This document shows positions 1 to 5,002 of a DNA stretch of 5,002 nt, one piece after another; the first letter of the stretch is position 1; each line of letters opens with the position of its first letter. The notes below the pieces were generated by a model that worked only from the letters and a program-made list of their open reading frames with translations, was not told the origin of the DNA and did no database searches. This DNA comes from Promethearchaeota archaeon (lineage in GTDB: Archaea; Asgardarchaeota; Lokiarchaeia; Sigynarchaeales; SOKP01), in contig SDNV01000179.1 in the NCBI GenBank assembly GCA_004524515.1, positions 1-5,002 on the forward strand, in the 5' to 3' direction. Position numbers and translations under genes: made by a program.

Positions 1-173
1 GCAGGTTCTCCAACCAATCTCTGACCATCTTTAGTAAACGCTACAACTGAAGGAAACGCTTTTCCTCCTAATGTAAGGCCCTCCGCACTCGGAATAATTG
101 TCGGTTTGCCTCCCATTAGTACAGCGGCTGCAGAATTGGATGTTCCTAAATCAATTCCTATTATTTTTCCCAT
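1..173 (-). CDS. dnaK: Molecular chaperone DnaK (Hsp70), N-terminal fragment cut by the window edge
   Basis: DnaK is the ATP-driven Hsp70 chaperone of the cytoplasm. It binds exposed hydrophobic segments of client proteins and cycles with DnaJ and GrpE. Only the first 57 codons are present, because the gene runs off the left edge; the full family length is about 600-640 residues. The fragment begins [18 protein letters not shown], which contains the phosphate-1 loop of the actin-like ATPase domain (G6-I-D-L-G-T-S-N-S14). Residues 35-45 carry [11 protein letters not shown] followed by [12 protein letters not shown], the characteristic start of Hsp70 subdomain I. Many bacterial DnaKs have GTTNS and no GGKAF stretch here, so this version resembles archaeal DnaK; that comparison is from memory. 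The ATG at 173-171 is preceded by GGAAGTGA with a 6-nt spacer, a good Shine-Dalgarno site. It lies 35 nt after the grpE stop codon, so the two genes are probably co-transcribed. Confidence 0.95.
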   Translation of the reverse strand, partial: MGKIIGIDLGTSNSAAAVLMGGKPTIIPSAEGLTLGGKAFPSVVAFTKDGQRLVGEP

Positions 174-179
174 ATTTGT

Positions 180-187
180 TCACTTCC
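180..187 (-). promoter_or_regulatory. Shine-Dalgarno site of dnaK
   Basis: On the minus strand the sequence GGAAGTGA lies 6 nt before the dnaK ATG. It resembles the archaeal consensus GGAGGTGA. It supports the chosen start and independent ribosome entry for dnaK within the grpE-dnaK transcript. The rest of the 35-nt intergenic gap is only A/T-rich and shows no separate promoter that I would defend. Confidence 0.7.
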
Positions 188-208
188 ATTTATTTTTTTA
201 TTTTTATC

Positions 209-898
209 TTAATTTTTTAAATTCATACTATTATTACATTTTGAAACTTTTACTCGTGCTGGTTTCAGCACTTTATCTTTATAATACCAACCTCTATCTA
301 ATTCTTCCAGTATTATATTATCAGGGAGATTCTCATTACATTCCTCAACCATCATGGCCTCATGTTTATAGGGATCAAATTTTTCACCCTTACAATTCAT
401 AGGCCTTAAGCCCTCTTCAGCTAACAATTTTTCAAAATTATTTACTAACATTTCAAAACCCCGCTTTATATGTTCTGCATTCTCCAGAGTGTTTAAAATA
501 TTCAAGGCTCTTGTTAAGTCCTCATAATGCCCAATAAGTTTAGTTAAAATTTTCTCCATCGCATATGATCGATATTTCTCATTTTCACGCTCAGATATTT
601 TCTTATAATTTTCAAGGTCAGCTCTAGCTCTCAAAAGCGAATTAAGATATTTTTCTTTTTCTTCTTCTAATTCTTTGAATTTTCTGCCATCATCCTTTAA
701 ATCATCGAGTTCTTTCAGCAATACATCATTTTGAGATTTGATTCTCTTATGTTCAGCAGCAAGGGATTCATATCGTTCTGCGATCTCTAGTAATTTCTTA
801 TATTCCTCTTTCGAAATAGTTATCCGATCCGATCTCTGAGAAAGACCCCGACCATTGAGAATATCATCAAAATAATCTTCAAACACGGAAATTTTCAC
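209..898 (-). CDS. grpE: GrpE, nucleotide exchange factor of DnaK
   Basis: GrpE is the cytoplasmic cofactor that opens the DnaK ATPase domain and releases ADP; it works as a homodimer. The protein has 229 residues, slightly longer than the usual 170-210. Residues 1-30 are an unrecognised N-terminal segment. Residues about 31-112 form a long charged heptad-rich helix, the dimer stalk, ending in ARADLENYKKISERE (91-105), the family hallmark. Residues 113-165 fit the four-helix-bundle region. FDPYKHEAM (174-182) and GWYYKDKVLKPARVKVS (203-219) are the classic beta-wing motifs that contact DnaK. The start is GTG at 898-896, because the ATG two bases upstream is followed directly by TGA. GAGG at 907-904, 5 nt away, supports the GTG. 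dnaK follows after 35 nt. A TATA-like box and three direct repeats precede the gene. Confidence 0.95.
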   Translation of the reverse strand: MKISVFEDYFDDILNGRGLSQRSDRITISKEEYKKLLEIAERYESLAAEHKRIKSQNDVLLKELDDLKDDGRKFKELEEEKEKYLNSLLRARADLENYKKISERENEKYRSYAMEKILTKLIGHYEDLTRALNILNTLENAEHIKRGFEMLVNNFEKLLAEEGLRPMNCKGEKFDPYKHEAMMVEECNENLPDNIILEELDRGWYYKDKVLKPARVKVSKCNNSMNLKN

Positions 899-900
899 AT

Positions 901-907
901 CTCCCTC
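901..907 (-). promoter_or_regulatory. Shine-Dalgarno site that decides the GTG start of grpE
   Basis: The minus strand reads GAGGGAG, then AT, then GTG. The core GAGG is 5 nt from the GTG codon at 898-896, which is proper spacing. No in-frame ATG exists upstream or until residue 114, so this site fixes the start. It overlaps the last bases of the grpE-proximal direct repeat (906-920), so a factor bound to that repeat could hide the site. Confidence 0.7.
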
Positions 908-985
908 ATAGTTTTTTTCTTTATCATTTCAATTTTCATAGTTTTTTTGTTTTATACTTATATATTTATGTCAAGGTTTTTTTGT
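906..985. repeat. Three 15-bp direct repeats upstream of grpE
   Basis: Read in the grpE sense, the copies are ACAAAAAAACCTTGA (985-971), ACAAAAAAACTATGA (950-936) and AGAAAAAAACTATGA (920-906). The second and third differ at one base, and the first and second at two. The starts are 35 and 30 bp apart. The first two copies flank the presumed TATA box, and the last touches the Shine-Dalgarno site. The exact 13-bp match TCATAGTTTTTTT (plus strand) occurs at 906 and 936. The arrangement suggests operators for a repressor of the chaperone operon. A-tracts are common in such AT-rich DNA, so chance or simple duplication is not excluded. Confidence 0.55.
949..970 (-). promoter_or_regulatory. Putative archaeal promoter (TATA box) of grpE-dnaK
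   Basis: The minus strand reads CATAAATATATAAGTATAAAAC, a dense TATA-like stretch. If its centre is near 961, transcription would begin near 934 and leave a leader of about 35 nt that contains the Shine-Dalgarno site. Two members of the direct-repeat set lie immediately on either side. The call rests on position and composition only, and several overlapping TATA registers are possible. Confidence 0.45.
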
Positions 986-1125
986 AAACCAATTCTTTAC
1001 TATCAATTGTTACTTTACAATAGTTAATTTACGTATATAAATCTTTCTTATTTCAATAAACTAGTGTAGAAGCTTTAAAACTATAAATAATAAGTATTTA
1101 GAAGAAAATCTATATAATTTATAAG

Positions 1126-1143
1126 AAAAAAAAAGGAAAAAAA
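1126..1143 (-). terminator. Oligo-T terminator after the microprotein gene
   Basis: Transcripts from the microprotein gene would meet seven Ts, CC, then nine Ts on the minus strand, 68 nt after its stop codon. Archaeal RNA polymerase stops at such U-runs without needing a hairpin, and none is visible here. The site would separate the microprotein transcript from the grpE promoter. The assignment is from composition and position only. Confidence 0.5.
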
Positions 1144-1210
1144 CAAGAATTTTAACAAATAATTTAAAATATCTTTATTTTTCATATTAACTTTCCATTT
1201 AAGAATGATG

Positions 1211-1309
1211 CTATTTACTGTGGTCTCTCATTAATTTCTTAAGTTCCTCTTCAGTGTCAGCAGTAAAAGTCATTCCACAAGTGGGACATTTCAATTCTTT
1301 TTTCGCCAT
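1211..1309 (-). CDS. 32-residue putative zinc-binding microprotein
   Basis: This small ORF encodes a very short protein beginning MAKKELKCPTCGMTFTADTE and ending in EELKKLMRDHSK. It has a zinc-knuckle-like C8-P-T-C11 pair, a short beta-like stretch, an acidic helix (residues 19-29) and a single His30 that could serve as third ligand. The layout (CxxCGM-x-F, then TEEEL, then a terminal HxK) recalls a shortened DUF1059-type or C2H2-like small archaeal protein; that likeness is from memory. The fourth metal ligand is missing, so it may bind zinc with a partner or as a dimer. Support for a real gene is strong for its size: AGGTGAT lies 4 nt before the ATG, a TATA-like box lies upstream, an oligo-T tract lies downstream, and G/C content inside exceeds that of the flanks. 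The function is unknown. It stands alone between the hydrolase gene and grpE. Confidence 0.75.
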   Translation of the reverse strand: MAKKELKCPTCGMTFTADTEEELKKLMRDHSK

Positions 1310-1313
1310 TAAT

Positions 1314-1320
1314 ATCACCT
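1314..1320 (-). promoter_or_regulatory. Shine-Dalgarno site of the microprotein gene
   Basis: The minus strand reads AGGTGAT, a seven-base match to the archaeal consensus AGGAGGTGATC, placed 4 nt before the ATG at 1309-1307. This is the best ribosome binding site in the window and the main reason to accept the 32-codon ORF as a gene. Confidence 0.75.
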
Positions 1321-1365
1321 TATATAAATGAAGAGCTTTAAGGTATTTATCATTATTTTTAAAGA

Positions 1366-1374
1366 TTTATAAAA
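1366..1374 (-). promoter_or_regulatory. Putative TATA box of the microprotein gene
   Basis: The minus strand carries TTTATAAAT about 60 nt before the ATG. A start site about 26 nt downstream would fall near 1344 and give a leader of roughly 35 nt that includes the Shine-Dalgarno site. A second TATA-like string at 1319-1327 is too close to the ATG to serve this gene. In DNA this AT-rich the call is tentative. Confidence 0.35.
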
Positions 1375-1449
1375 AAATTAAGAAATAAGCCTAATTTTTT
1401 CAAGGATTTTCAAAAATAGTCTATATCTTAAAATTAAATCAACAAGAAA

Positions 1450-2247
1450 TTAAAAAATGTAATACCGAAATTTTTTATCCTCGACGTAATAAGCATTAAA
1501 GATTTCATTTTTTTGTCTTGTCTCCCAGATATTTTCTATATTTTTAATACCATTATAAAGGTCAACAAGAAGAGTCTTATCACAGGGAGTTTTTCGATGA
1601 GAGGGATAGAGATTAATAATTTCATGCTTTTCACATAATTCCATTAATTTAGAAAGAGTATTAAGCACAATCGGAAAAAATCTAGGTCTTGGTAAAAATT
1701 GATCTCCATAATAAGCTACATCACCCGTAAAAAGCTCACCTGTATTTGTTATCACACAAATAGATCCTGGAGAGTGTCCTGGAGCATCTATAACTTCAAT
1801 TTTTATCTTTCCCAGGTCAAATGAATCTCCATCTCTCAAGGTTTTAATTACTTTCGCTGGGGGAATAGTAAAATTTCTATTCGCATAGCATTTACCGAAA
1901 ATCTCTTTTGAATGTGAAAGATCATAAGGTTGGGAAACAACAAACGCTTCATTTTCATGAATATATACCTCATCAAATTCTCCATTCCCAAAAATGTGAT
2001 CCCAATGAGCGTGGGAATTGAAAACTAAAAGTTTCTTTTTATTTATTAATTTATCTACTACTGGTTTTAAAGGAGAAAGTCCACATCCTGTATCGATTAA
2101 TAAAGCAGTATGATCCCCTAAAAGTAAATATAAATTTAAAGGATCATTGGTGTAGACAGGATGCACGGTTGAGATATTTTCCTGTATGACATACAAATAA
2201 TTTTTTAATTTAGTAATTTTATACCGATTTTCAAAATAACTTTCCAT
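1450..2247 (-). CDS. Metallo-beta-lactamase-fold (glyoxalase II-like) hydrolase
   Basis: This 265-residue protein is a single-domain, probably cytoplasmic, member of the metallo-beta-lactamase superfamily. All metal ligands of the two-metal site are visible: H79-x-H81-x-D83-H84 (in SHAHWDH), H158 (APGHSPGS), D176 (FTGDVAY) and H217 (YPSHRKTP). The early strand ALLIDTGCG (48-56) is the usual fold opener. The length and motifs fit hydroxyacylglutathione-hydrolase-like thioester or ester hydrolases; the substrate cannot be read from the sequence. No flavodoxin or rubredoxin domain is attached, so it is not a flavodiiron protein, and no signal peptide is seen. It starts 36 nt after the Fe-S protein gene. 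There is no Shine-Dalgarno site, but a TATA-like box about 28 nt upstream points to a leaderless mRNA. The C-terminal tail (231-265) is charged and aromatic, with no motif I recognise. Confidence 0.9.
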   Translation of the reverse strand: MESYFENRYKITKLKNYLYVIQENISTVHPVYTNDPLNLYLLLGDHTALLIDTGCGLSPLKPVVDKLINKKKLLVFNSHAHWDHIFGNGEFDEVYIHENEAFVVSQPYDLSHSKEIFGKCYANRNFTIPPAKVIKTLRDGDSFDLGKIKIEVIDAPGHSPGSICVITNTGELFTGDVAYYGDQFLPRPRFFPIVLNTLSKLMELCEKHEIINLYPSHRKTPCDKTLLVDLYNGIKNIENIWETRQKNEIFNAYYVEDKKFRYYIF

Positions 2248-2270
2248 TGTAGGTAATCAGTTTATTGAAT

Positions 2271-2280
2271 GATATAAAAA
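2271..2280 (-). promoter_or_regulatory. Putative promoter for a leaderless hydrolase mRNA
   Basis: TTTTTATATC on the minus strand is centred about 28 nt before the hydrolase ATG, the distance expected when transcription starts at or next to the start codon. No Shine-Dalgarno sequence exists between this box and the ATG. The box begins only 4 nt after the stop codon of the Fe-S protein gene, so the hydrolase may have its own promoter as well as read-through. Confidence 0.45.
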
Positions 2281-2283
2281 TTA

Positions 2284-3381
2284 CTATACGAGTTCACTCT
2301 TTTTTTTCATAATTTGCTCATATAGGGCATCCCAATCTTTTGGCGGTATTATTTCTTTCTCCTTTTTGAGTAGATGAATAGCCTCAGAAGGACAAGTTGG
2401 CATACATACTCCACAACCTATACAACGGTCAAGATTAACTACAGAAATATCATCAATGAGCGATAATGCATTCATTTGGCAGCGCTCTATACAAGTACAA
2501 CAACCCGTACATAATTCAGAATCCACCTCAGCATAATAATTAGATTTGAGGAATTCTGTTGGTTTAGGTAATTCTTTCATATCTTTTAAATATCCACAAC
2601 AGTCTCCGCAACAACAGCAGAGAGATCCGGGTCTCTGAGCGTTGCCTGGTTGATAAACTAATCCATCTTCTTCTGTTTTACGTAAAATTTCGAGAGCTTC
2701 CTCTTTGCTTACTGGTCTTCCCCATCCTTGATCGATATATGTTTTAGCAAACGTTTCATGAAGTACAAAACATGTCTCACGCAAATTTGTCTGGCTGCAT
2801 CCCTCCTCGAATAGATCTTTTTTATTTCTACACACACATTTTCCAACCACAATTGGACCCACTGTATTTTCAATAATTTGCTTTATATCATCATAAGAAC
2901 TGACATGATGCTCATGGGTAATGCTTTGATTTATCGGGACTATGCGAAACTGATTGATACCAGTGCGAAACATTTCAGCATCAAAGGCTTCTGAGAAATA
3001 CTGAGAGGATTCTGTTAAAAATTCAGCAAGATTTTTATTTTTTCGATGAGTCTGCATATCATACATCCCTATCATGAACATGGCATTCGCATAATATTTC
3101 TTTTCACCCTCTTTTTTGAAAACAGTGGCTCCTTTTGATACAGAGCTATTCAAATGTCTTTCAACCTCTTCAATTGAAATTTTTGATTTATCCATGCGCT
3201 CATAAATGACTTCTAGAGGTTCGAATGAAAAGCTTAGTTTTGTAGCGATTTCCGCTTCTTGGAAAGTAAAAAGCTGTTTTAATAAGCGGATCTCCACACC
3301 CGATTCGGTGGCGGGATATCCTATAGGCAATTTATCAAGATGCTTTTGTAGTTCTCTATAAATATCATTATTTTCAGACAT
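2284..3381 (-). CDS. Cysteine-rich protein with two C-terminal 4Fe-4S ferredoxin motifs
   Basis: This 365-residue soluble protein probably carries electrons. Residues 1-180 have no cysteine. The section around 18-85 (LPIGYPATESGVEIRLLKQL onward) is helical and resembles a winged-helix-like head seen in related anaerobe proteins. The middle part has C182-x-C184, C195, C204, then GWGRPVSKEEALEIL (219-233) and a striking cluster C255-C256-C257-C258-GD-C261-C262. The end holds two 4Fe-4S sites: CxxCxxCxxxC at 291, 294, 297, 301 (with an extra C295) and CxxCxxCxxxCP at 320, 323, 326, 330. All 19 cysteines lie between 182 and 330. The last two motifs are certain; further clusters are an inference. 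Similar ferredoxin-type proteins occur in anaerobic archaea and sulfate reducers, but I know no established enzymatic activity. The start has a weak GTGAT site 3 nt upstream. The hydrolase gene follows after 36 nt. Confidence 0.88.
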   Translation of the reverse strand: MSENNDIYRELQKHLDKLPIGYPATESGVEIRLLKQLFTFQEAEIATKLSFSFEPLEVIYERMDKSKISIEEVERHLNSSVSKGATVFKKEGEKKYYANAMFMIGMYDMQTHRKNKNLAEFLTESSQYFSEAFDAEMFRTGINQFRIVPINQSITHEHHVSSYDDIKQIIENTVGPIVVGKCVCRNKKDLFEEGCSQTNLRETCFVLHETFAKTYIDQGWGRPVSKEEALEILRKTEEDGLVYQPGNAQRPGSLCCCCGDCCGYLKDMKELPKPTEFLKSNYYAEVDSELCTGCCTCIERCQMNALSLIDDISVVNLDRCIGCGVCMPTCPSEAIHLLKKEKEIIPPKDWDALYEQIMKKKSELV

Positions 3382-3430
3382 AAAATCACATTAATTTTAT
3401 TAAGATATTAGATTAGGTTGAGTAATAATG

Positions 3431-3440
3431 ATTATAAATC
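3431..3440 (-). promoter_or_regulatory. Putative TATA box of the Fe-S protein gene
   Basis: The minus strand reads GATTTATAAT, centred about 55 nt before the ATG. A start site about 26 nt downstream would give a leader near 28 nt. The 129-bp gap to the upstream symporter gene also contains oligo-T runs, which favours a separate promoter here. A TATA-like run near 3398 is too close to the start codon. Confidence 0.4.
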
Positions 3441-3452
3441 TTATTGTTATAC

Positions 3453-3486
3453 AAAAAAACTATCTTTAATTTAATTTTAAAAAAAA
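3453..3486 (-). terminator. Oligo-T terminator region after the symporter gene
   Basis: Within 60 nt after the symporter stop codon the minus strand has two T-runs, eight Ts at 3486-3479 and seven at 3459-3453. There is no clear hairpin. Such tandem U-runs are typical archaeal termination sites, and these would insulate the Fe-S gene from symporter transcription. Confidence 0.5.
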
Positions 3487-3510
3487 TTGAAAATAATATT
3501 AAAATTGGAT

Positions 3511-4902
3511 TTATAATCCGAGTTCTTTCAGATGTCTCCGTATCTTAAACGTTTCTTCAGGAGTAAGGGGATAATATTTCCAATAAACTAGTGTGCAGAT
3601 GGCAAGGATAATAGCTGGAATTACAGTCATATGAAATCGAACCCCGATTTTAGCTAACTCAGACTGAGTTTGGGCTCCTTCAACAAATCCCGTTAGAATG
3701 TGAACAATAGCAAAGATCGCAATTTGAGCACCTCGTGATAATCGTGTAAAGAAATTTTGAACACCTACAGTAGTTCCTCGCACATCTGAACGAGTTAACA
3801 CGATTCTTTCATCAAGAACATCCGAAAAATACACCGGGATCAAGACCCAGAGGTTTCCCATAGAGAATCCTAACATAAATATAAACACCATATCGAGTGT
3901 CCCTATAAAAAAGAACGTTATAAATGTTACGATTGCGCATGAAAATCCTCCAATTGTAGCTGATTTTTTGTTATTTTTCATTTTTTTAGCGAATAGAACC
4001 CAAAATGGAACCGAAATGAGTGTTCCACTAAGATATAACATAAATAAAATTATAGCAAAAAATTCAGAACTTTCTAAAACAATGTATACTACGTACGGAA
4101 TAGATGCAGTTAAACATGCAGTAAGGACCATGAATCCAAAGAATAGAACAATATAAAATACAAAACTTTTTTGCTTCAATGATGATTTTAATGCGTCCAT
4201 GAAATTTTCTCGCTTTTCTTCACTAATAAAATATCTTTCTTTTAGCTCTTTATTCTCAACCATTCCAGGCAAGAATAGGATTGAAACAATACCTAGTAAT
4301 CCAACACATAACCAAGCCATTGGGATATAACTCGCAGGGTCTTCGAAGGTAATGATTAATGGGGGAATAATTGCACTTGCAGGTAAAGCAATCATAGAGA
4401 GGGGAGTACCCCATCCTGCAGCCTTTCTACGTGATCTCTCTGTTCGAAATTTATCAGGGAAAAGGCCAGAAACATTCACCATGCAGAGGGTAACTAAGGA
4501 ATCAAATACACATGTCGTAATAATAATCCACCAAAATAGGATTATTGGAGGCGACCCCAGAGGTGGCATGAATAAAAGTGCAAATACAAAATTAGCGGGA
4601 ATTATCCCTAACAAGATCCAAGGGAATCTTTTACCTGCCTTTTTGGTGAATTTTGTAATACGATCCGTGAGGAACCCGATGAGTGGATCGTTAATAGCAT
4701 CCCACACTGTAAAAATAATCATTGCCATTGCTATAAGAATTGTGTCTAATCCCACTGCCACTTCATAAAAGAAAAAGAAATATGCCCCAAAGACTGACCA
4801 AGCAAACATACTCCAAAAACCCGCAGTACCATATGAAAGCATATTAAGGACAGAAGGTTCTTTATATGAATCATTTACCATTTCTTCTGCATTTTCACTC
4901 AT
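3511..4902 (-). CDS. GPH-family (MelB-type) sugar:cation symporter of the MFS
   Basis: This integral membrane protein of 463 residues, the usual family length, has about 12 predicted membrane helices (roughly 26-47, 53-78, 94-116, 119-143, 167-186, 192-213, 247-275, 280-304, 314-332, 336-358, 386-407 and 424-443). A charged central loop lies at 214-245. The family signature WDAINDPLIGFLTDR (67-81) sits at helix 2; D68 and D72 match the cation-site aspartates D55 and D59 of E. coli MelB. The loop 2-3 continues GKRFPWILLG (90-99). The later GPH motif is seen as DVLDERIVLTR (361-371) followed by GVQNFFTRLSRG (380-391). Known members take up glycosides, pentosides or hexuronides with Na+ or H+; the substrate here is not readable, and no sugar-catabolic gene lies beside it. 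No Shine-Dalgarno site is present, but a TATA-like box about 30 nt upstream suggests a leaderless or nearly leaderless mRNA. Confidence 0.92.
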   Translation of the reverse strand: MSENAEEMVNDSYKEPSVLNMLSYGTAGFWSMFAWSVFGAYFFFFYEVAVGLDTILIAMAMIIFTVWDAINDPLIGFLTDRITKFTKKAGKRFPWILLGIIPANFVFALLFMPPLGSPPIILFWWIIITTCVFDSLVTLCMVNVSGLFPDKFRTERSRRKAAGWGTPLSMIALPASAIIPPLIITFEDPASYIPMAWLCVGLLGIVSILFLPGMVENKELKERYFISEEKRENFMDALKSSLKQKSFVFYIVLFFGFMVLTACLTASIPYVVYIVLESSEFFAIILFMLYLSGTLISVPFWVLFAKKMKNNKKSATIGGFSCAIVTFITFFFIGTLDMVFIFMLGFSMGNLWVLIPVYFSDVLDERIVLTRSDVRGTTVGVQNFFTRLSRGAQIAIFAIVHILTGFVEGAQTQSELAKIGVRFHMTVIPAIILAICTLVYWKYYPLTPEETFKIRRHLKELGL

Positions 4903-4927
4903 AATGAGTATTCACAATTTTTTAATA

Positions 4928-4936
4928 ATTTTTATA
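4928..4936 (-). promoter_or_regulatory. Putative promoter of the symporter gene
   Basis: TATAAAAAT on the minus strand is centred about 30 nt before the ATG, preceded by TTCC, and would place the transcription start within about 5 nt of the start codon. No Shine-Dalgarno motif lies between. The remaining sequence to the right edge (4940-5002) is A/T-rich with no gene I can support. Confidence 0.45.
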
Positions 4937-5002
4937 GGAATTCTAATTAAAAGATAATTGAACTAAATTATATTTAAAATTTTTTTATTTATGAGATGTA
5001 GA

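Larger units (their letters stand above)
899..1210. other. Intergenic region of 312 bp between the microprotein gene and grpE
   Basis: This AT-rich gap holds the grpE leader, TATA box and direct repeats in its left third (899-985) and a minus-strand oligo-T terminator candidate at 1126-1143. Between about 990 and 1125 I see only A/T-rich sequence with frequent stop codons in all frames. There is no recognisable RNA gene, no hairpin of convincing length and no small ORF with a ribosome binding site. Confidence 0.6.

Noticed and set aside
106..402. A 98-codon open frame on the plus strand.
   Set aside because: It lies antisense to the dnaK start and the end of grpE. Its sequence is a low-complexity Phe/Tyr/Leu run produced by A/T-rich DNA, and it has no ribosome binding site.
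895..909. A four-codon upstream ORF (Met-Arg-Glu-Met-stop, minus strand) whose stop overlaps the grpE GTG start.
   Set aside because: It has no ribosome binding site, and its ATG is an unavoidable part of the repeat and Shine-Dalgarno sequence. Translational coupling is possible but not supported.
1394..1417. A TTTTCAAGGATTTTCAAAAA motif after the hydrolase gene, considered as a terminator hairpin.
   Set aside because: It is a short direct repeat of TTTTCAA rather than an inverted repeat, and the minus-strand T-run is only five bases.
3968..4768. Two open frames on the plus strand (3968-4156 and 4352-4768).
   Set aside because: Both are antisense to the symporter gene, match no family I recognise, and lack start signals. 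They are shadows of the real gene.
2284..4902. The symporter and Fe-S proteins both begin with the residues MSEN.
   Set aside because: The codons differ, the proteins are unrelated after residue 4, and short polar N-termini of this kind are common.
4991..5002. A plus-strand ATG followed by three open codons at the right edge, possibly a divergent gene.
   Set aside because: Only four codons are visible. There is no Shine-Dalgarno site, and the nearest TATA-like run (about 4970-4979) is too close for a leaderless start.

Overview
This strongly AT-rich window looks like chromosomal DNA of an archaeon. My best guess is an Asgard (Lokiarchaeota-like) or similar anaerobic lineage. Three things support an archaeon: the DnaK N-terminus is of the archaeal type (GTSNSAAAV, then GGKAFPS), several genes have TATA-like boxes placed for leaderless or short-leader transcripts, and oligo-T tracts without hairpins follow genes. 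The narrower lineage is inferred from remembered resemblance of the Fe-S and transporter proteins, not from a search.

Every gene I can support lies on the minus strand. In order of transcription, from the right edge to the left, they are: a 12-helix GPH/MelB-type sugar:cation symporter (4902-3511); a cysteine-rich protein with two 4Fe-4S ferredoxin motifs (3381-2284); a metallo-beta-lactamase-fold hydrolase (2247-1450); a 32-residue putative zinc microprotein missed by ordinary length cut-offs (1309-1211); grpE with a GTG start (898-209); and the first 57 codons of dnaK, cut by the left edge (173-1).

The right part (symporter, Fe-S protein, hydrolase) seems to be metabolic. The gaps (129 and 36 nt) and a TATA-like box before each gene suggest separate promoters rather than one tight operon, although read-through from the Fe-S gene into the hydrolase is likely. 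Nothing in the sequence ties these three to one pathway. The left part is a chaperone operon: GrpE is the nucleotide exchange factor for DnaK, and the 35-nt gap with a Shine-Dalgarno-like site before dnaK indicates co-transcription.

The most unusual non-coding structure is upstream of grpE. Three near-identical 15-bp direct repeats (906-920, 936-950, 971-985) flank the presumed TATA box and run into the grpE ribosome binding site, which is a plausible operator arrangement for a heat-shock operon. I see no CRISPR array, tRNA, rRNA, insertion sequence or clear evidence of a new defence-type system. Most of the window reads as ordinary archaeal chromosome.
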